Of a stretch of DNA of 64,000 nucleotides, positions 1-11,974 are shown piece after piece. Made by a program: the position numbers and the translations under genes. How positions within the stretch are numbered: position 1 is the first letter of the stretch; every line of letters begins with the position of its first letter. The stretch is from Molossus alvarezi (taxonomy: Eukaryota > Chordata > Mammalia > Chiroptera > Molossidae): contig CM073887.1 in the NCBI GenBank assembly GCA_037176705.1, positions 26,973,501-27,037,500 on the forward strand, written 5' to 3'. The notes under the pieces are model-generated. The model made no database searches. It worked only from the letters and a program-made list of their open reading frames with translations, and was not told the DNA's origin.

Positions 1-945
<945 letters not shown>

Positions 946-999
946 TCAGGGAGCTGGGCTCTGCAGTGAGAAGTAGAGACACCCAAAATCTCAGTTCTC

Positions 1000-1090
1000 A
1001 CCTTGCTGGTAGCCTCTGCGTCCTGTGAGCCTGCCTTTTAGTTCCTCCTGCCAAGAGGAGCCCTTGCCCCAGCCTGCAGCCAGTCACAGC
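1000..1090 (-). promoter_or_regulatory. possible proximal promoter / leader of TRIM75
   Basis: Read on the minus strand, this GC-rich stretch carries an AACTAAAAGGC motif about 130-140 bp upstream of the TRIM75 ATG, followed by a good splice-donor match (AGCAAG/GTGAGA, GT at 1001-1000). The nearest acceptor (961) is only about 41 nt away, too short for an intron, so the donor would have to skip on or the leader is unspliced. Inference only. Confidence 0.3.
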
Positions 1091-1199
1091 TCAGCTGGAC
1101 AACCACTCCAGGTTTGGAAGTTCTGGGAAAACCAAGCCAAGCTAAGCAGCTGTCCTGGTCAGAACAGTCATTACCTCAAAATCAATAGTGGCTGTGGGT

Positions 1200-1520
1200 G
1201 AGAAGATATTTCTTCCTTAAAACGAACCAAACAAACAACAAAATCCTGGGTTTATTTCAAGTCCTGCCCACTACCACATTCCAGTCAAATACGGAGTACC
1301 CTCTCCCAATCCCAGTCCTTCATTCTCACGCTTCTATCTTGGTGCCCCATCTACTCCCACCCACTGGGCCTCACTGTCCACCACTGTCCACATCTCATCT
1401 ATTTTCCATTCACCCCACCTGGGGCAAGGGCAGGGCACAGGCTCTGGGACAGATGGAGGTACCACACCCAAACTACGGCCTTGGTTCCCGAGCCGTGTCG
1501 CTTGGGAGAATTTATTTTAC
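1200..1520 (-). promoter_or_regulatory. degenerate copy of the first-exon block
   Basis: The plus-strand text CACCTGGGGCAAGG near 1,420 followed by GGCTCTGGGACAGAT matches the block at 7,430 (ACCTGGGGCAAGGAGGCTCAGGGACAGAT). On the minus strand it reads as an exon ending in GCCCCAG followed by GTGGGG, a poor donor, so this copy is probably decayed. It is the copy nearest TRIM75. Confidence 0.3.
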
Positions 1521-3150
1521 ATCCTGAAGGAGTTCAGAGTATGACACCCCCAATATGCCATTTTGGATGTTTATTATTTTGTGCTGAAAGCAATGAAGAC
1601 CCAGTAGACCCAGGAAAACCCCTTAAGCTCCTCCTTAGCTACCCCCAAAAGTATAAATGTCCCCATTTGTAGGTGGAATTAGCAATTATAAAGGACATTT
1701 ACACTGGAAATGGGGCTTTTCTAGTGGGAGGAGAACTATTACCAGAGATAACTTTTTCACCTACAAGACTTATCTGCTTAATAGGACAACCTTTGTTTAC
1801 CAAACGTTTCCTCTTCTTCCAGTGAATTGCTTTCCCCAACCCCAGAAGCCCCCGAGTCCTAGCCCCTTACTCACCTCAGGATGGTATAGCAATGTCAACT
1901 GGCCACCCGCTGAATCTCAAATCTTTGTGAAATTCCTGCATGTAAAAGAATAATTAAAATGCTTATTTTTCTCATTAATGTATTTTATGTCCATTTTAAT
2001 TCTTAGACCAGCCACAGAACCTGGAATGGTAGAAGGACAATTTTTCCTCCCCTACAATCCCAAACTGTTAGAATCAGGTATATACGAATAATAATATCAC
2101 TATAAAATTTTTTTCTTATGAGTGTAAGTTAAGGAAATCCCCGTCAATTTTGAGGCTGGAAACACAGTATTTATGATGGCTCAGAATTCACACTTACCAT
2201 ATTTAGTTTGCTGTTTTTCATTCTTACTCCTCTACAGTATATTCTATAAGGAAATACAATTGTCCCTCTACCCTCCTAGGTTCTTAGTTATTGTAATAAA
2301 AAACAGTAACAAAAGAAAAACAAGTTTAATAACATGTATACCTCCTATATACATAGGAGAGACCCAGGACACAGAGTAAGTCCCCAAAATGGCCTAAACC
2401 ATCACCTTATATGTCTTCAGCTAAAGACTAAAGGAGAGATGTTGGGGGTGGGGCAGTTATGGGAGGGTATAAAGCAAAGCAGAATAAACAAGGGAAAGAT
2501 TGTTAGGCAGATTTAAGTGGGCGCCTTCTCCTTTGATAAAGAGTTCCTAGAGCTTTAGATTCTTCTTCCTGGTAGAGAGAAACACCCTTACAAATAGATA
2601 TTCCCTTATAAATGTAAATCTCCCTCACAAAGGGCAACTTCTACACCGTTTTAAGAGATTCCCCAGCATCAGCCTTTCAAAAATAATCAGCCCCAATTAA
2701 TCCTTATGCCAAAGAGGCATCTTTTATGGTGGCATATTCCCTTCCCCTTCACAACACTTAAGTGCTACAGAAGCTTCATTTGTGAAATGAGATGCAGACA
2801 ATAATTAACATCTGTAACATACAAATGTATAAACAAAACCAGGAAAAACTATTTTCAGTATTTACTAGTAAAATATAATTTCTAAGTAAAGAATACCTAC
2901 AATAATGTAAAACAAAAAAACAACTTCCTGTGTAGAAAAAGTGGAGAGGCAGAAGTCATAAAAAAATGCAGAAACTTATTAATAATCTAAGAATGACAAA
3001 TTTGCCCCTTTTGTATTGGTAAGACTGAAAAAAAGTTTTGACTTGGGGAGGTAGTGTTGTCCATACACCAAAAATCTCTTTCCTCTCTTCTTTTTTTCTC
3101 TTTCTTTTATTTCTACCCCCTTCCTCTCTCTAAAATCGATTTAAAAAGAA
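1521..3150. other. AT-rich non-coding stretch without recognised genes
   Basis: Short open frames here have no domain or family signature and are broken by AT-rich text. A pyrimidine tract (about 3,080-3,130) precedes the LTR-like element. I see nothing else I can name. Confidence 0.5.
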
Positions 3151-3159
3151 AAAAAAAAA

Positions 3160-3716
3160 AGGCCCCAAAAGAATTACTTATGGTAAACCTCAGGTCATCA
3201 AACTGAGAAGTAATTAAATTCAGCTTTCCCAGAAGTAGAATTTTTAAACCAGCCAATCAGGAATCATCTGATCAGCACCGGTGAGGTCATCTGCTAGGAC
3301 CCAGCCATTCCCTAAAGGGAAGAACCCTTGCAAAAACTGACCAGCTTTTTGGTCTATAACTTCCCGCTCCCTTCTACCTATAAAAGCCTTTCATTTTGTA
3401 CAGCTCTTCCGAGCTTGCTTCTACCTGCAAGACTGAATGTTACCTATTGAATTGTTGAATAAAGCCAATAAGATCTTTAAAATTTACTCAGCTGTACCCG
3501 GCCAGTGTGGCCCAGTGGATTGACAGTCATCCCACGCACCGAGAAGTTGTTAGTTCGATTCCTGCTCAGGGCACATGCCCAGGGGGCGTGCAGGAGACAG
3601 TGGCTCAACTTTCTCTCACATCTGTGTTTCTGTCTCCCACTTCCTCTCTTCTGAAAAAAATAATAAAAGTATATTTTAAAAAATAATAAAATTTACTCGG
3701 TTGAATTTTGTTCTTT
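3160..3716 (+). repeat. LTR-like element (old retroviral or ERV-type LTR) interrupted by a SINE
   Basis: The order of signals resembles an LTR: a CTATAAAAGCC TATA box (about 3,380), a short leader, then AATAAA (about 3,460) and a tail ending TTGTTCTTTAACACA after the SINE. The SINE at 3,494-3,688 split the element: AAAATTTACTC is repeated on both sides. No internal retroviral genes are next to it, so it would be a solo LTR. The left boundary is uncertain. Confidence 0.4.
3494..3688 (+). repeat. older tRNA-derived SINE (CAATAAA-type family)
   Basis: Starts with the tRNA-like head (CCGGCCAGTGTGGCCCAGTGG), has the CATGCCCAGG body motif and ends in an A-rich tail. The target duplication AAAATTTACTC flanks it within the LTR-like element. 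Confidence 0.75.
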
Positions 3717-3914
3717 AACACACATATAATTTGAACAAATATTCAAAAATATATACAGAAAAAAAGACATACAAAGATGTTTTCTTCAACACTGGTTTAA
3801 ACTTCAAAAAAATGCGAATATTGGGTATATTCATGTCAGTACTGACCAATTAAACTACATTACAAATGTCTTAAATATATTCTGTTCAAGAGGGAACAAG
3901 CAGAGTTTTTAAAA

Positions 3915-4098
3915 TAATATATTTTCATTGATTTTTTAGAGAGAAACATTCATGTGAGAGAAATATCGATCAGCTGCCTCCTGCACGCCCCCTACTGGCG
4001 ATTGAGCCCAAAACCAAGGCATGTACCTCTACTGGAAATTGAACCAGGATCTCTCTGTGCATGGGACGCTTATCCACTGAGCAACACCATCAGGGCCA
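3915..4098 (-). repeat. older tRNA-derived SINE
   Basis: Reverse orientation: AGAGAGAAACAT on the left and the inverted tRNA-like head (CCACTGAGCAACACCATCAGGGCC) on the right. Confidence 0.75.
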
Positions 4099-4145
4099 CA
4101 ACAGATTTTAAAGAAAGGTGGTAGTGTCAGTGTAAGAAACGTTTA

Positions 4146-4365
4146 GCCTGGCCGGTTGCTCAGTGGTTAGAGCATTGGCCCGCGGACCAGAGTCCCGGGT
4201 TCGGTTTCCACCAAGGGCATGTACCTTGGTTGTCCCAGGCCCCGGTTAGCATCATGTGGGTGGCGACCACTTGATGTTTCTCTCTCTCTGTTCCTCCTCT
4301 CCCTCTCGCTCTATCTCAAGATAAGTGCAAAAGTGTCCTCAGGTAAGGATTAAAAACAAAAAACG
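4146..4365 (+). repeat. Ves-type SINE
   Basis: Head GCCTGGCCGGTTGCTCAG, pyrimidine-rich middle and tail CCTCAGGTAAGGATTAAAAA. Confidence 0.8.
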
Positions 4366-4368
4366 TTC

Positions 4369-4578
4369 AGCCTGGCCGGTGTGGCTCAATGGATTGAGCT
4401 CGTCCCATGGACTGAGAAATCGCTGGCACATGCCCAGGTTGCGGGCTCGATCTCTGGGGGGGGGGTGTGCAGGAGGCAGCCAATCAATGTTTCTCTCTCA
4501 CATTGATGTTTCTCTCTCTCACCCTTCCTTTCTCTCTAAAAAAAAAAAAAAATCAATAAAAATATATTTTTAAAAAAT
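4369..4578 (+). repeat. older tRNA-derived SINE
   Basis: Directly follows the previous SINE; head CCTGGCCGGTGTGGCTCAATGG, tail AATCAATAAAAATAT. Confidence 0.8.
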
Positions 4579-4589
4579 GTTTAAATCGG

Positions 4590-5245
4590 TGAATTTTGTG
4601 AGTTTATTTAAGCCAAACTGTGGACAAATGCAGGAAACAAAACCTCTAGGCCTTGAGATAATGCTCCAGAGAATGGCAGTTTTGCACCTTATTTTAGGCA
4701 TTACAATCAAAAGAGAAGGCTTAGGAAATCCACTGGTAATAGATTAGGGAGGTGGGAGAAGCAAAACTGGGCATTCTCTGGGATTGGATAAAGAGTAAAG
4801 TGATAGACATACTTCTTTTACAAAAGTCGGTACACTTAAAAGTCAATGATTAACATGATAACGAAGAGGAGATTTGTGGTTTCCATGCTGGAGCATAGAT
4901 TGTGCCCTGAGGGGTCTGGAAAAAAAGGAAGTTACCTCACTTTGCAAAGGTACGTTATCTTAGATGCAAAAAGACAATAAGCTCCATTAAGGTGAAAATT
5001 GACCTTTGTCAGGGAAGATGCCAGCCTAGGACATCACTACCTGCCACGAACTGCTGTTATTTTAAAAGTTTACATTTCGAACCATCCTTTGTGGTTACTT
5101 TAGGTCTTTGAGTTTGCAAGGTTGTCAGGCAGGTCTTCCCGGAGCTTGTCAGGTCAGCATGTGGTCCCTTTTGGTCCACAGTAGCACCACATGTACCAAT
5201 ACAGAAATGGGCACACAATACATTGTACACTGAAAAAAGCAGATA
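4590..5245. repeat. dispersed repeat, family not identified (copy 1)
   Basis: The text GAGTTTATTT(A/G)AG(C/T)CAAACTG(T/A)GGACA recurs at 17,055, and the two copies stay alignable for some 200 bp (AATG/AACAGTTTTGCA, AGGTGGGA). It is therefore an interspersed repeat, probably LTR- or LINE-derived, not unique sequence. Confidence 0.45.
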
Positions 5246-5495
5246 GCCCTGGCTGGTTTGGCTCAGCGGTTAGAGCATCGGCCTACGGTCCAGAGAGACC
5301 GGGGTTTGGTTCCCGCTAAGGGCATGTACCTTGGTTGCAGTTTGTCCCCGGCCCTGGTTGGGTCATGTGGGAGGCAGCCACTCTATGTGTCCCTTTCACG
5401 TTGATGTTTCTCTATCTCTCTCTCCCTCCCACTCTGAACAAAAAATGGAAAAATGTCCTTGGGTGAAGATAAAAAAATAAAGAAAAAAAATCAAT
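5246..5495 (+). repeat. Ves-type SINE
   Basis: Head GCCCTGGCTGGTTTGGCTCAG; tail TGAAGATAAAAAAATAAAG. Confidence 0.85.
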
Positions 5496-5643
5496 AAAGA
5501 AAAAATTTAAAAAGAAAAAAGCAGATAACTTCCCACTTCATTCCAGTCTCAGCCCCCTGGACCACAGGACTACAATAATCATGGAGCAGAATGCACCTGT
5601 GTTAAAACCAAGTGGGCTAACTAAAGTCTTATAGCTGCATGTT

Positions 5644-5781
5644 GCCCAGCTGGTGTGGCTCAGTGGTTGGGTGTCAACCCATGTACTGGGAGGTCCCGGT
5701 TCGCTTCCGGGTCAGGGCACATGCCCAGGTCGTGGGCCGGGAGCATGTAGGAGGCGGCCAGTTGGTGTTCTCTCTCATCAA

Positions 5782-5816
<35 letters not shown>

Positions 5817-5845
5817 TCAATATAAAAAAAATAAAAAAAAAGCTC
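5644..5845 (+). repeat. older tRNA-derived SINE with (TC)n run
   Basis: Head GCCCAGCTGGTGTGGCTCAG; a long TC microsatellite near 5,790-5,814 precedes the A-rich tail. Confidence 0.8.
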
Positions 5846-6290
5846 CATATCAAGTATGTTTCGCCAGATACGTTTTACACCCAATTTATAAAAAAACTTG
5901 TTTTATAGCCATTTCGGTTTCAGACTTGTGGGCTCTGTAGGATGATCCTGGACCTGGGACTTGTGTCCACCAGGCCCCTGCCATTCCTGCCTGTTTACAC
6001 AGGTATAGGACTGGAGGGTGCCCAGATTTCTCCAGGTCCTTCACCAAGACTCATGGCTGGTCCCTCATCTGGCACCGAGGACACTCCTGGCTGGCTTCAG
6101 CCTGTTTTTCCTTCACTTTCTCCACGTTGACCTACCTCTGGCCCCAGAGCTTTTTTGGGACAGTGGGGCTTGGGGGGTTAGAAACTTTTTATTTCAATTG
6201 TCCTTACACATTTCTCTACACACAGTACAAAGTAGGTGTAACTTCCATTTACTGATATAACCCTATACTTTCAAGGCAGCTTGCAAGTAC
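5846..6290. other. non-coding stretch, nothing recognised
   Basis: Overlapping short frames only, no family signature, no repeat I can name. Confidence 0.4.
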
Positions 6291-6500
6291 CACTCTTTTT
6301 ATTTTATTTTTTCAATTGAGATATAATTGACCACAGGGCATTTGAACAGTGCTGACCTGGAGCCCGGCAAAGCCCACCGGCCACAGCAGTCTCCTTCCTT
6401 TGCTCCTCTTCTTCCAGAGCACACATGTCCCACCCTCCAACATCCATTTTGAAGGTTCAATATCACACACACAACTTCCATAAAACTTAGTCATTGGAGT
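6291..6500 (-). repeat. old LINE-1 3' fragment
   Basis: The plus-strand text TTTCAATTGAGATATAATTGAC is typical of inverted 3' ends of old mammalian LINE-1 copies. The rest is too diverged to assign. Confidence 0.4.
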
Positions 6501-6945
6501 CATTTTTTTGAGGTCCAGATCTGCCTCCACACTAACCGTGGAGACACTGAGACTGTATCCTTCTTTCCTATAACCGAAACTTAAACATCCAGCTCAGGGC
6601 CTGGCACCTAACAGGAACTCATCAAATATTTGTTGCCTTCGATTCCTGGTGCTCCCTTATAAGCTCTATGGCTTCGGATCTACTACTTAACCTCTCTGAG
6701 CCTTAGTCAGCCCTGTATAAGAAAGCAGACTTGTTAGATTAAGGAAGATCAAGGCCATACAGGGCCTGGGGGTCAGAGATAAGGGCCCCATAGATCTCAT
6801 CCCTCATCCCCCGACCTACACAAGCCTCCCCTCACAGAGACATGCTGGAGTGCAGGGCCTAGTCACACAGATATTATTCCTCTATAGGACTGGGTGGCAT
6901 CTGGGTATCTGCATTTTTAACAAACATTGCAAGCGATTCTGCACA
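6501..6945. other. non-coding stretch, nothing recognised
   Basis: Includes text like CAAATATTTGTTG and CCTCTCTGAGCCT, reminiscent of MIR-type ancient SINE DNA, but too weak to call. Confidence 0.3.
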
Positions 6946-6950
6946 AGGTT

Positions 6951-7189
6951 CTTTTTTTTTTTTTCCTCACCCGAGGATATTTTTCCATTTTTTGTACAGA
7001 TAGAGTGGGAGGGAGAGAGAGAGAGAGAAACATCGACGTGAAGGGACACATCGAGTGGCTGCCACCCGCACGACCAACCAGGGCCGGGGACAAACTGCAA
7101 CCGAAGTACGTGCCCTTAGCGGGAACTGAACCCGGGTCTCTCCGGACCGCAGGCCGACGCTCTAACCGCTGAGCCAAACTGGCCAGGGC
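6951..7189 (-). repeat. Ves-type SINE with target-site duplication
   Basis: Inverted Ves element (CCTCACCCGAGGATATTTTTCC left, GCCAAACTGGCCAGGG right). CTGCACAAGGTTCTTT occurs on both sides, marking the insertion. Confidence 0.9.
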
Positions 7190-7241
7190 TGCACAAGGTT
7201 CTTTGAGGGATCAGGAACCATAATACATGGGATGTGTTTAG

Positions 7242-7311
7242 AAATAAACCAAACTCGTCTACGGCCATAACACTCTGAACGTGCCCGATCTCGTCTGAAA
7301 TAAACCAAAAC
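7242..7311 (+). pseudogene. truncated 5S rRNA pseudogene (41 bp) with target-site duplications
   Basis: Bases 7,257-7,297 match the first part of 5S rRNA (GTCTACGGCCATAxCACxCTG, then GCCCGATCTCGTCTG) with a few changes. AAATAAACCAAA stands directly on both sides (7,242-7,253 and 7,298-7,309). A paralogous stretch at 11,960 has one AAATAAACCA copy and no 5S text, so it looks like the empty site. Too short to be a working 5S gene. Confidence 0.75.
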
Positions 7312-7490
7312 CGAGTTTGGATTCTCTGGAGGGGCACAATCTCTCTGGGGCACCAAGTGCCTCCTCAGGAGGCCAAGCCTCTTACCACGCTCCAGCCTCC
7401 TGCACCCACATCCTCCTACCTCCCTGCTTACCTGGGGCAAGGAGGCTCAGGGACAGATCCTCTCTCAGAGTAAGAAGACACAGACAAGAT
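7312..7490 (-). promoter_or_regulatory. first-exon-like block with splice donor (copy c)
   Basis: Paralogous to 11,975-12,060: GAGTTTGGATTC(T/C)CT starts both blocks, followed by similar CCTCCTGCA text. On the minus strand a candidate exon ends GCCCCAG/GTAAGCAGG (GT at 7,431-7,430). No clear TATA box was seen upstream. Could be an alternative non-coding first exon for TRIM75 or a relic. Confidence 0.35.
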
Positions 7491-8035
7491 TTCACTAGAG
7501 TTCAGGTCAGAGGTATGGCTGGGAGAACTCCACCCCTCCACCCAGCAAAGACACAGCTTCTCCAGGAAATGGGAGTGGCGAGGGTGGGGGGAGGGGGGAG
7601 GTTTCTCCAGTGATTACAGTAAGCACTTAAGTGTCCTTGGCCTTGATCTCAGAACTCTGGAGTCTCTTTATCCTAACCCTGTAGCACTGTTTCTGTTTTT
7701 ATTTACAGTTTTTGCAATGAGTAAACTAAGGAACAGAGAAATTGAGAAATTAAAAAGGGATGTCAGCCCAGAGCCTGCCAGCCAGGTTACTGTTGGAAGA
7801 TATTGACAGAAACTTACCACTGAGAGTGTCCATATGAAACAAGCAGTAGTTCATAGATGCCAACTGATTTTATAAGGATATTCTTGCGAGAGAAACTATT
7901 TTCTTTTTATCTCATACATAGAATTTTAAAGTGATTAAGTTGTTATATTAAGAAAGACTCTGGGAGGTTCATTATCCTATTATCTCTACTTTCTATAAAC
8001 TTTTAAGTTAGCATAGCAAGGTTAAAACATTTTTA
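7491..8035. other. non-coding stretch, nothing recognised
   Basis: No family signature or repeat head. Text such as GAAACTGAGGCA-like AAACTAAGGAACAGAGAAATTGAG hints at an ancient MIR copy, not firmly assignable. Confidence 0.3.
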
Positions 8036-8240
8036 ACAGCCTGGCTGGTGTGGCTCACTGGTTTGCATTGATTGACCCATGCACCAAGAGGCCGCCGGTT
8101 CGATTCCTGTTCGGGGCACATGCCCAGGCTGTGGGCCCAATCCCCAGTGGGGGACAGGGAGGAGGTGGCTGAACCATGTTCTCTCTCACTGATGTTTCTA
8201 TCTCTCTCTACCTCTCAGTCTAAAAATAATAAATAAAGAA
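8036..8240 (+). repeat. older tRNA-derived SINE
   Basis: Head CAGCCTGGCTGGTGTGGCTCAC; tail TCTAAAAATAATAAATAAAG. Confidence 0.8.
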
Positions 8241-8334
8241 TATACACTTTATTGGTTGTAAGGATATGCATGTGGCAAACCTACTGATAAAATAAAGGGA
8301 ATTATTAATAAAGATACTAGATGCCTGTATGAAA

Positions 8335-8538
8335 AATTTTCCTTCATTGCTTTAGAGAGAGAGGATGGGAGAGGTAGAGAGATAAACATCGATGAGAGAG
8401 AACATAAATTGTCTGCCTCCTGCATTCCCCCTACTGGGCATTGGGCCCACAACCTGGGCATGTGCCCTGACCTGTAACTGAAACAGCCACCTCTTGATTC
8501 ATGGGTCAATGCTCAACCACTGAGCCACACCGGCCGGG
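8335..8538 (-). repeat. older tRNA-derived SINE
   Basis: Inverted head CCACTGAGCCACACCGGCCGGG at the right end, purine run GAGAGAGAGGATGGGAGAGG left. Confidence 0.8.
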
Positions 8539-8825
8539 CAGATACGACATCATCTCATTTATTTGTGGAATATAGTGGACAAAATAAGCTGGTGAACAAA
8601 ATAGACCGAGAGACATAGAAAAAAGTACAGTTCAGTCCGCCAAACCTTGGAGGAAGGGCACGGAGGGGGATGGGGAAGGGGTGAGATAAACCAAAGAACT
8701 CATAGGCATGTAAGCATAACCGATGGACATAGACAACAATGCTGGGGGGCGGTATAGGGAGGAGGGTGTCTATGGGGGGAAAAGGAGAAACATCTGTAAC
8801 AAAAATAAATGAATAAAAAAAGAAA
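8539..8825 (+). repeat. LINE-1 3' end (5'-truncated)
   Basis: Carries the text seen at the other LINE-1 3' ends here: ATCTCATTTATTTGTGGAATATA, GATAAACCA(A/C)A, CATAACCGATGGACATAGACAA and ACAAAAATAAATxAATAAA. Only the 3' UTR side is present. Confidence 0.75.
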
Positions 8826-8989
8826 ACAAAAGAAACTGGATGTCCCTCAAGGGTGAAGAAAAGGAGGGTGATGCAGTGTGGAGGTGTCCACTGGGGCTCT
8901 GAACCACTGTGCAATGTTGTATTTCTTCATCTAGGGGTTTTATATGTAGATAGTAATTTTACTATTCTCTTTTAAATTGTAACTATATG

Positions 8990-9250
8990 GTTTTGTTTTT
9001 TTTTTATCTTCACCCGAGGACATTTTTCCACTTTTTTTTTGTACAGATAGAGTGGGAGGGAGGGAGAGGAAGAGAGAGAGAGAGAGAAACATCGACATGA
9101 AAGGGACACATCAAGTGGCTGCCACCCGCACGACCAACCAGGGCCGGGGACAAACTGCAACTGAGGTACATGCCCTTAGCAGGAACCGAACCCGGGTCTC
9201 TCTTGACCGCAGGCCGACGCTCTAACCGCTTAGCCAAACTGGCCAGGGCG
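8990..9250 (-). repeat. Ves-type SINE with target-site duplication
   Basis: Inverted Ves element flanked by TAACTATATG on both sides. Confidence 0.9.
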
Positions 9251-9915
9251 TAACTATATGTTTTAATCTATTATTTTCCATTTAAAAGGTCTCACATTTA
9301 TTACTGAATCTACCTACTATTGCAGAAAAAAAGTCAACAGAGAAAAATCAATCTTCCAATAATTTCCCAACTACAATGCCCAACTGTCCAGACAGTAGTG
9401 ATTCTTTCAGTGATTCGGGTTGCAGGCAACTGGATACAGAATAAATATGCAAACGTTCTCCTGTGTGACTCCTAGCCCCAGCTTGGCTCTTCCCCAATTC
9501 TCCTCTTGGAGTTGTACCTGATTGTGTTACCAGTTTTCTCTCAAATCCCCTTGGGGAAAGGGCCGATTCTGCCTTTGTTCCTTGGCCAGGGACCTCTTGT
9601 TCCTGAAAGTCTTGTGAGACATGGCAAAGGAGAATCAACCTTGCACACCATGATGACGGAGAAAGAGAGCTTTAATCCATTTTTATATGTACCACTTCTT
9701 TTCATAACGTAACAACAATAATAAGTGTACCACACTCAAAACCGAAATAAGCATGTTTGTAAACCAGAAATAAAATAGAAATATGTTTAAATGTTAGAAC
9801 CAGTGGCAACCAGTTAACCCAGTGAAGACCTGGAGTCAGAAATCTCCCCAGTAGTGGGAAGGAAATGGGAATCTTCTGCTGACTGAACTATTCCAAATTA
9901 AAAATATCTCATTTG
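9251..9915. other. non-coding stretch, nothing recognised
   Basis: Open frames on both strands here lack any recognisable domain. I see no promoter or repeat structure. Confidence 0.4.
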
Positions 9916-10140
9916 GCCCTGGCCGATTTGGCTCAGCGGTTGGAGTGTTGGCTTGCGGTCCAGAGAGACCCAGGTTCGGTTCCCACTAAGGGCACGTACC
10001 TCGGTTGCAGTTTGCCCCTGGCCCCGGTTGGGTGGTGCAGGTGGCAGCTACTCGATGTCCCTTTCACGGCGATGTTTTTCTCTTTCTCTCCTGAACAAAA
10101 AATGGAAAAATGTCCTCAGGTGAGGATAAAAAAAAAAGAG
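9916..10140 (+). repeat. Ves-type SINE
   Basis: Head GCCCTGGCCGATTTGGCTCAG; tail CCTCAGGTGAGGATAAAAAA. Confidence 0.9.
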
Positions 10141-10810
10141 AAAGGAAAAAACAACAACTACCATTTGTCTTGTGGTCCCGCCCACTGCCACACCTGAAGC
10201 TGCCACTGATTTGTCTCCACCTTCACAACCCACTAAACTCAAGTCATCTACAAGGATGCTGTATGAGACTGTGGCAAGTGTATGGATTTGGAACTAGATC
10301 ACCTGTACCTGGGTCAGCTTCTAGGCTTAGTGACCTATCATCTGGGAAACCTGGGGAGAGTCACATATTTTTATCTTTAAGAGAATCTGGCAAACAAGCA
10401 TAAAAATCACAACTCCAATCATTTCAATCTCGTGAGAAACCTGAGAAAAGGATTTGGCACTATTTTATTTATACAGGTTATTTCTGATATCACTGAATTC
10501 ATAATGCATCCAAGTTCACTTGTTTCTTTAAGCTTCTCAACTGTAGGATACATCCAACTATATCCAGACAAGTGGATGGGATTTGGATGAGATTGGATTA
10601 CCTGTATAATGACTAAACCCTGCCCCAGTCTGGGTATTACATTAAAACTGGGTTGTGTGGATAACCTACTTAAACACTCAGGAGTGCCTGTAAGCAAGCA
10701 GATGGCTGGATTTAGGAAGATCGAATCCATACAGGATTTAAAGACTAGCACAGGAGGGCTCCCAGGCTCTGATCTCTCCACACCCGGCCTATCAACAACC
10801 CGCCCTGAGA
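10141..10810. other. non-coding stretch upstream of the exon-1-like blocks
   Basis: A minus-strand open frame of about 138 codons crosses it but has no TRIM or other domain signature; I do not call it a gene. Confidence 0.35.
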
Positions 10811-11110
10811 CATCCCTCAGACCAGAACCTCTCATTCCCGTAGGTCAGGTTGGGATATAGTTTCTGTATTTAGCAGGCATTTGGATAACTTCAGACAAGC
10901 CTCACTAAGGGACCCGTACCATAATAAAAGCCTGTGTCATACTAACCTGATCCAAGGTAGGATTCCTATGGGAAGGGAGGTCAAGGCCCTGCAAGCACAT
11001 GGGCTCAGGAAGCCAAGGCTCCTGCCTCCTGCCCCCACACCACCCCTCTCAGCTCACCTGAAACCAAGTGCCGTGGGTGCAGCTATGAGGGGTCTCTGAG
11101 GACACCTGCC
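10811..11110 (-). promoter_or_regulatory. duplicated first-exon block (copy b) with splice donor
   Basis: Minus strand: a candidate exon ends at 11,058 with CAG/GTGAGC (GT at 11,057-11,056). It lies about 115 bp downstream of the TATA box at 11,180. The left part (GTCAGGTTGGGATATAGTTTC to CCATAATAAAAGCCT) is a tandem paralogue of 11,155-11,245. Confidence 0.4.
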
Positions 11111-11265
11111 ATCACTTTCTCACACACAGATACTTACATTTCCAACCTCTCAAGGGTCAGATCTGAGTGCAGTATTTATACTTTTAGCGAGCATTTTGGC
11201 AGCTTACGAGGAGGCTCCGGGAGGGCCCATGAAACCATAATAAACCTCATACTTTTTAAAGTAAG
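11111..11265 (-). promoter_or_regulatory. TATA promoter for copy b first exon
   Basis: TATAAATA on the minus strand at 11,180-11,173. The predicted start near 11,150 would give a leader of about 90 nt ending at the 11,058 donor. Same spacing plan as the promoter at 12,198. Confidence 0.4.
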
Positions 11266-11269
11266 TTAA

Positions 11270-11480
11270 ACCCAGCCCTGGACGGGCAGCTCAGTTGGTT
11301 AGAGCATCCGGATAACCCAAGGTTGAGTTTCATCCCCAGTCAGGGCACATACAAGAATCAAGCAAACAATGCATAAATAAGTGTAACAAGTTGATGTTTC
11401 TCTATTTCTCTGTCTCTCTCCCTTCCTCTCTATCTCTAGAATCAATAAAATAAAATAAAATAAATAAATAAATAAATAAC
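11270..11480 (+). repeat. older tRNA-derived SINE with (TAAA)n tail
   Basis: Head CCAGCCCTGGACGGGCAGCTCAG; tail AATCAATAAAATAAAATAAA running into a TAAA microsatellite. Confidence 0.7.
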
Positions 11481-11482
11481 CA

Positions 11483-11765
11483 ACCCTGGCTGGTTTGGCT
11501 CAGCAGTTAGAGCAATGGCCCATGGACCAAAGTGTCTTGGGTCCGATTCCGACCAAGGGCACATACTTCGGTTGCAGTTAGGTCCTTGGCCCTGGTCAGG
11601 GTTGTGTGGGAGGCAACTAGTGAATGTCTTCTCTCACATCGACGTTTCCCTCTCTGTCACTCTCTCTCCCGTCTACTGTATCTGAACATCAATGGAAAAA
11701 TATCCTCGGGTCAGAATTTAAAAAATAATAATAAACAAATAAATAAATAAAGTAAGTAAGTAAGT
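11483..11765 (+). repeat. Ves-type SINE
   Basis: Head ACCCTGGCTGGTTTGGCTCAG; GTAA/AAAT repeats at the tail. Confidence 0.85.
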
Positions 11766-11974
11766 AAATCTAACCCCATAGGAAATATAGTCAATAATGT
11801 TGTAATAACTACGTATGGTGCCAGGGGAACTACATTGTGGGGGATTACTTTATAAGGTATATAAATAAAGACTACTATGTATACCTAAAACTTATAGTAT
11901 TGAATGTCAACTGTAATTGAAAAATAGAAATACATAAATAAATACATACGTGAATACATAAAATAAACCAACCT

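Noticed and set aside
3494..3688. Candidate tRNA gene in SINE heads here and elsewhere.
   Set aside because: A/B-box-like text belongs to tRNA-derived SINEs; no full cloverleaf with a plausible anticodon arm could be drawn.
3160..3716. Possible complete endogenous retrovirus.
   Set aside because: Only one LTR-like stretch; no gag, pol or env remnants or second LTR nearby.
5790..5814. Regularly spaced repeats as a possible CRISPR-like or satellite array.
   Set aside because: The repeats are TC microsatellites and dispersed SINEs; there is no direct-repeat/spacer pattern, and the host is a mammal.
10419..10835. Minus-strand 138-codon frame.
   Set aside because: No domain signature; overlaps exon-1-like paralogous DNA.
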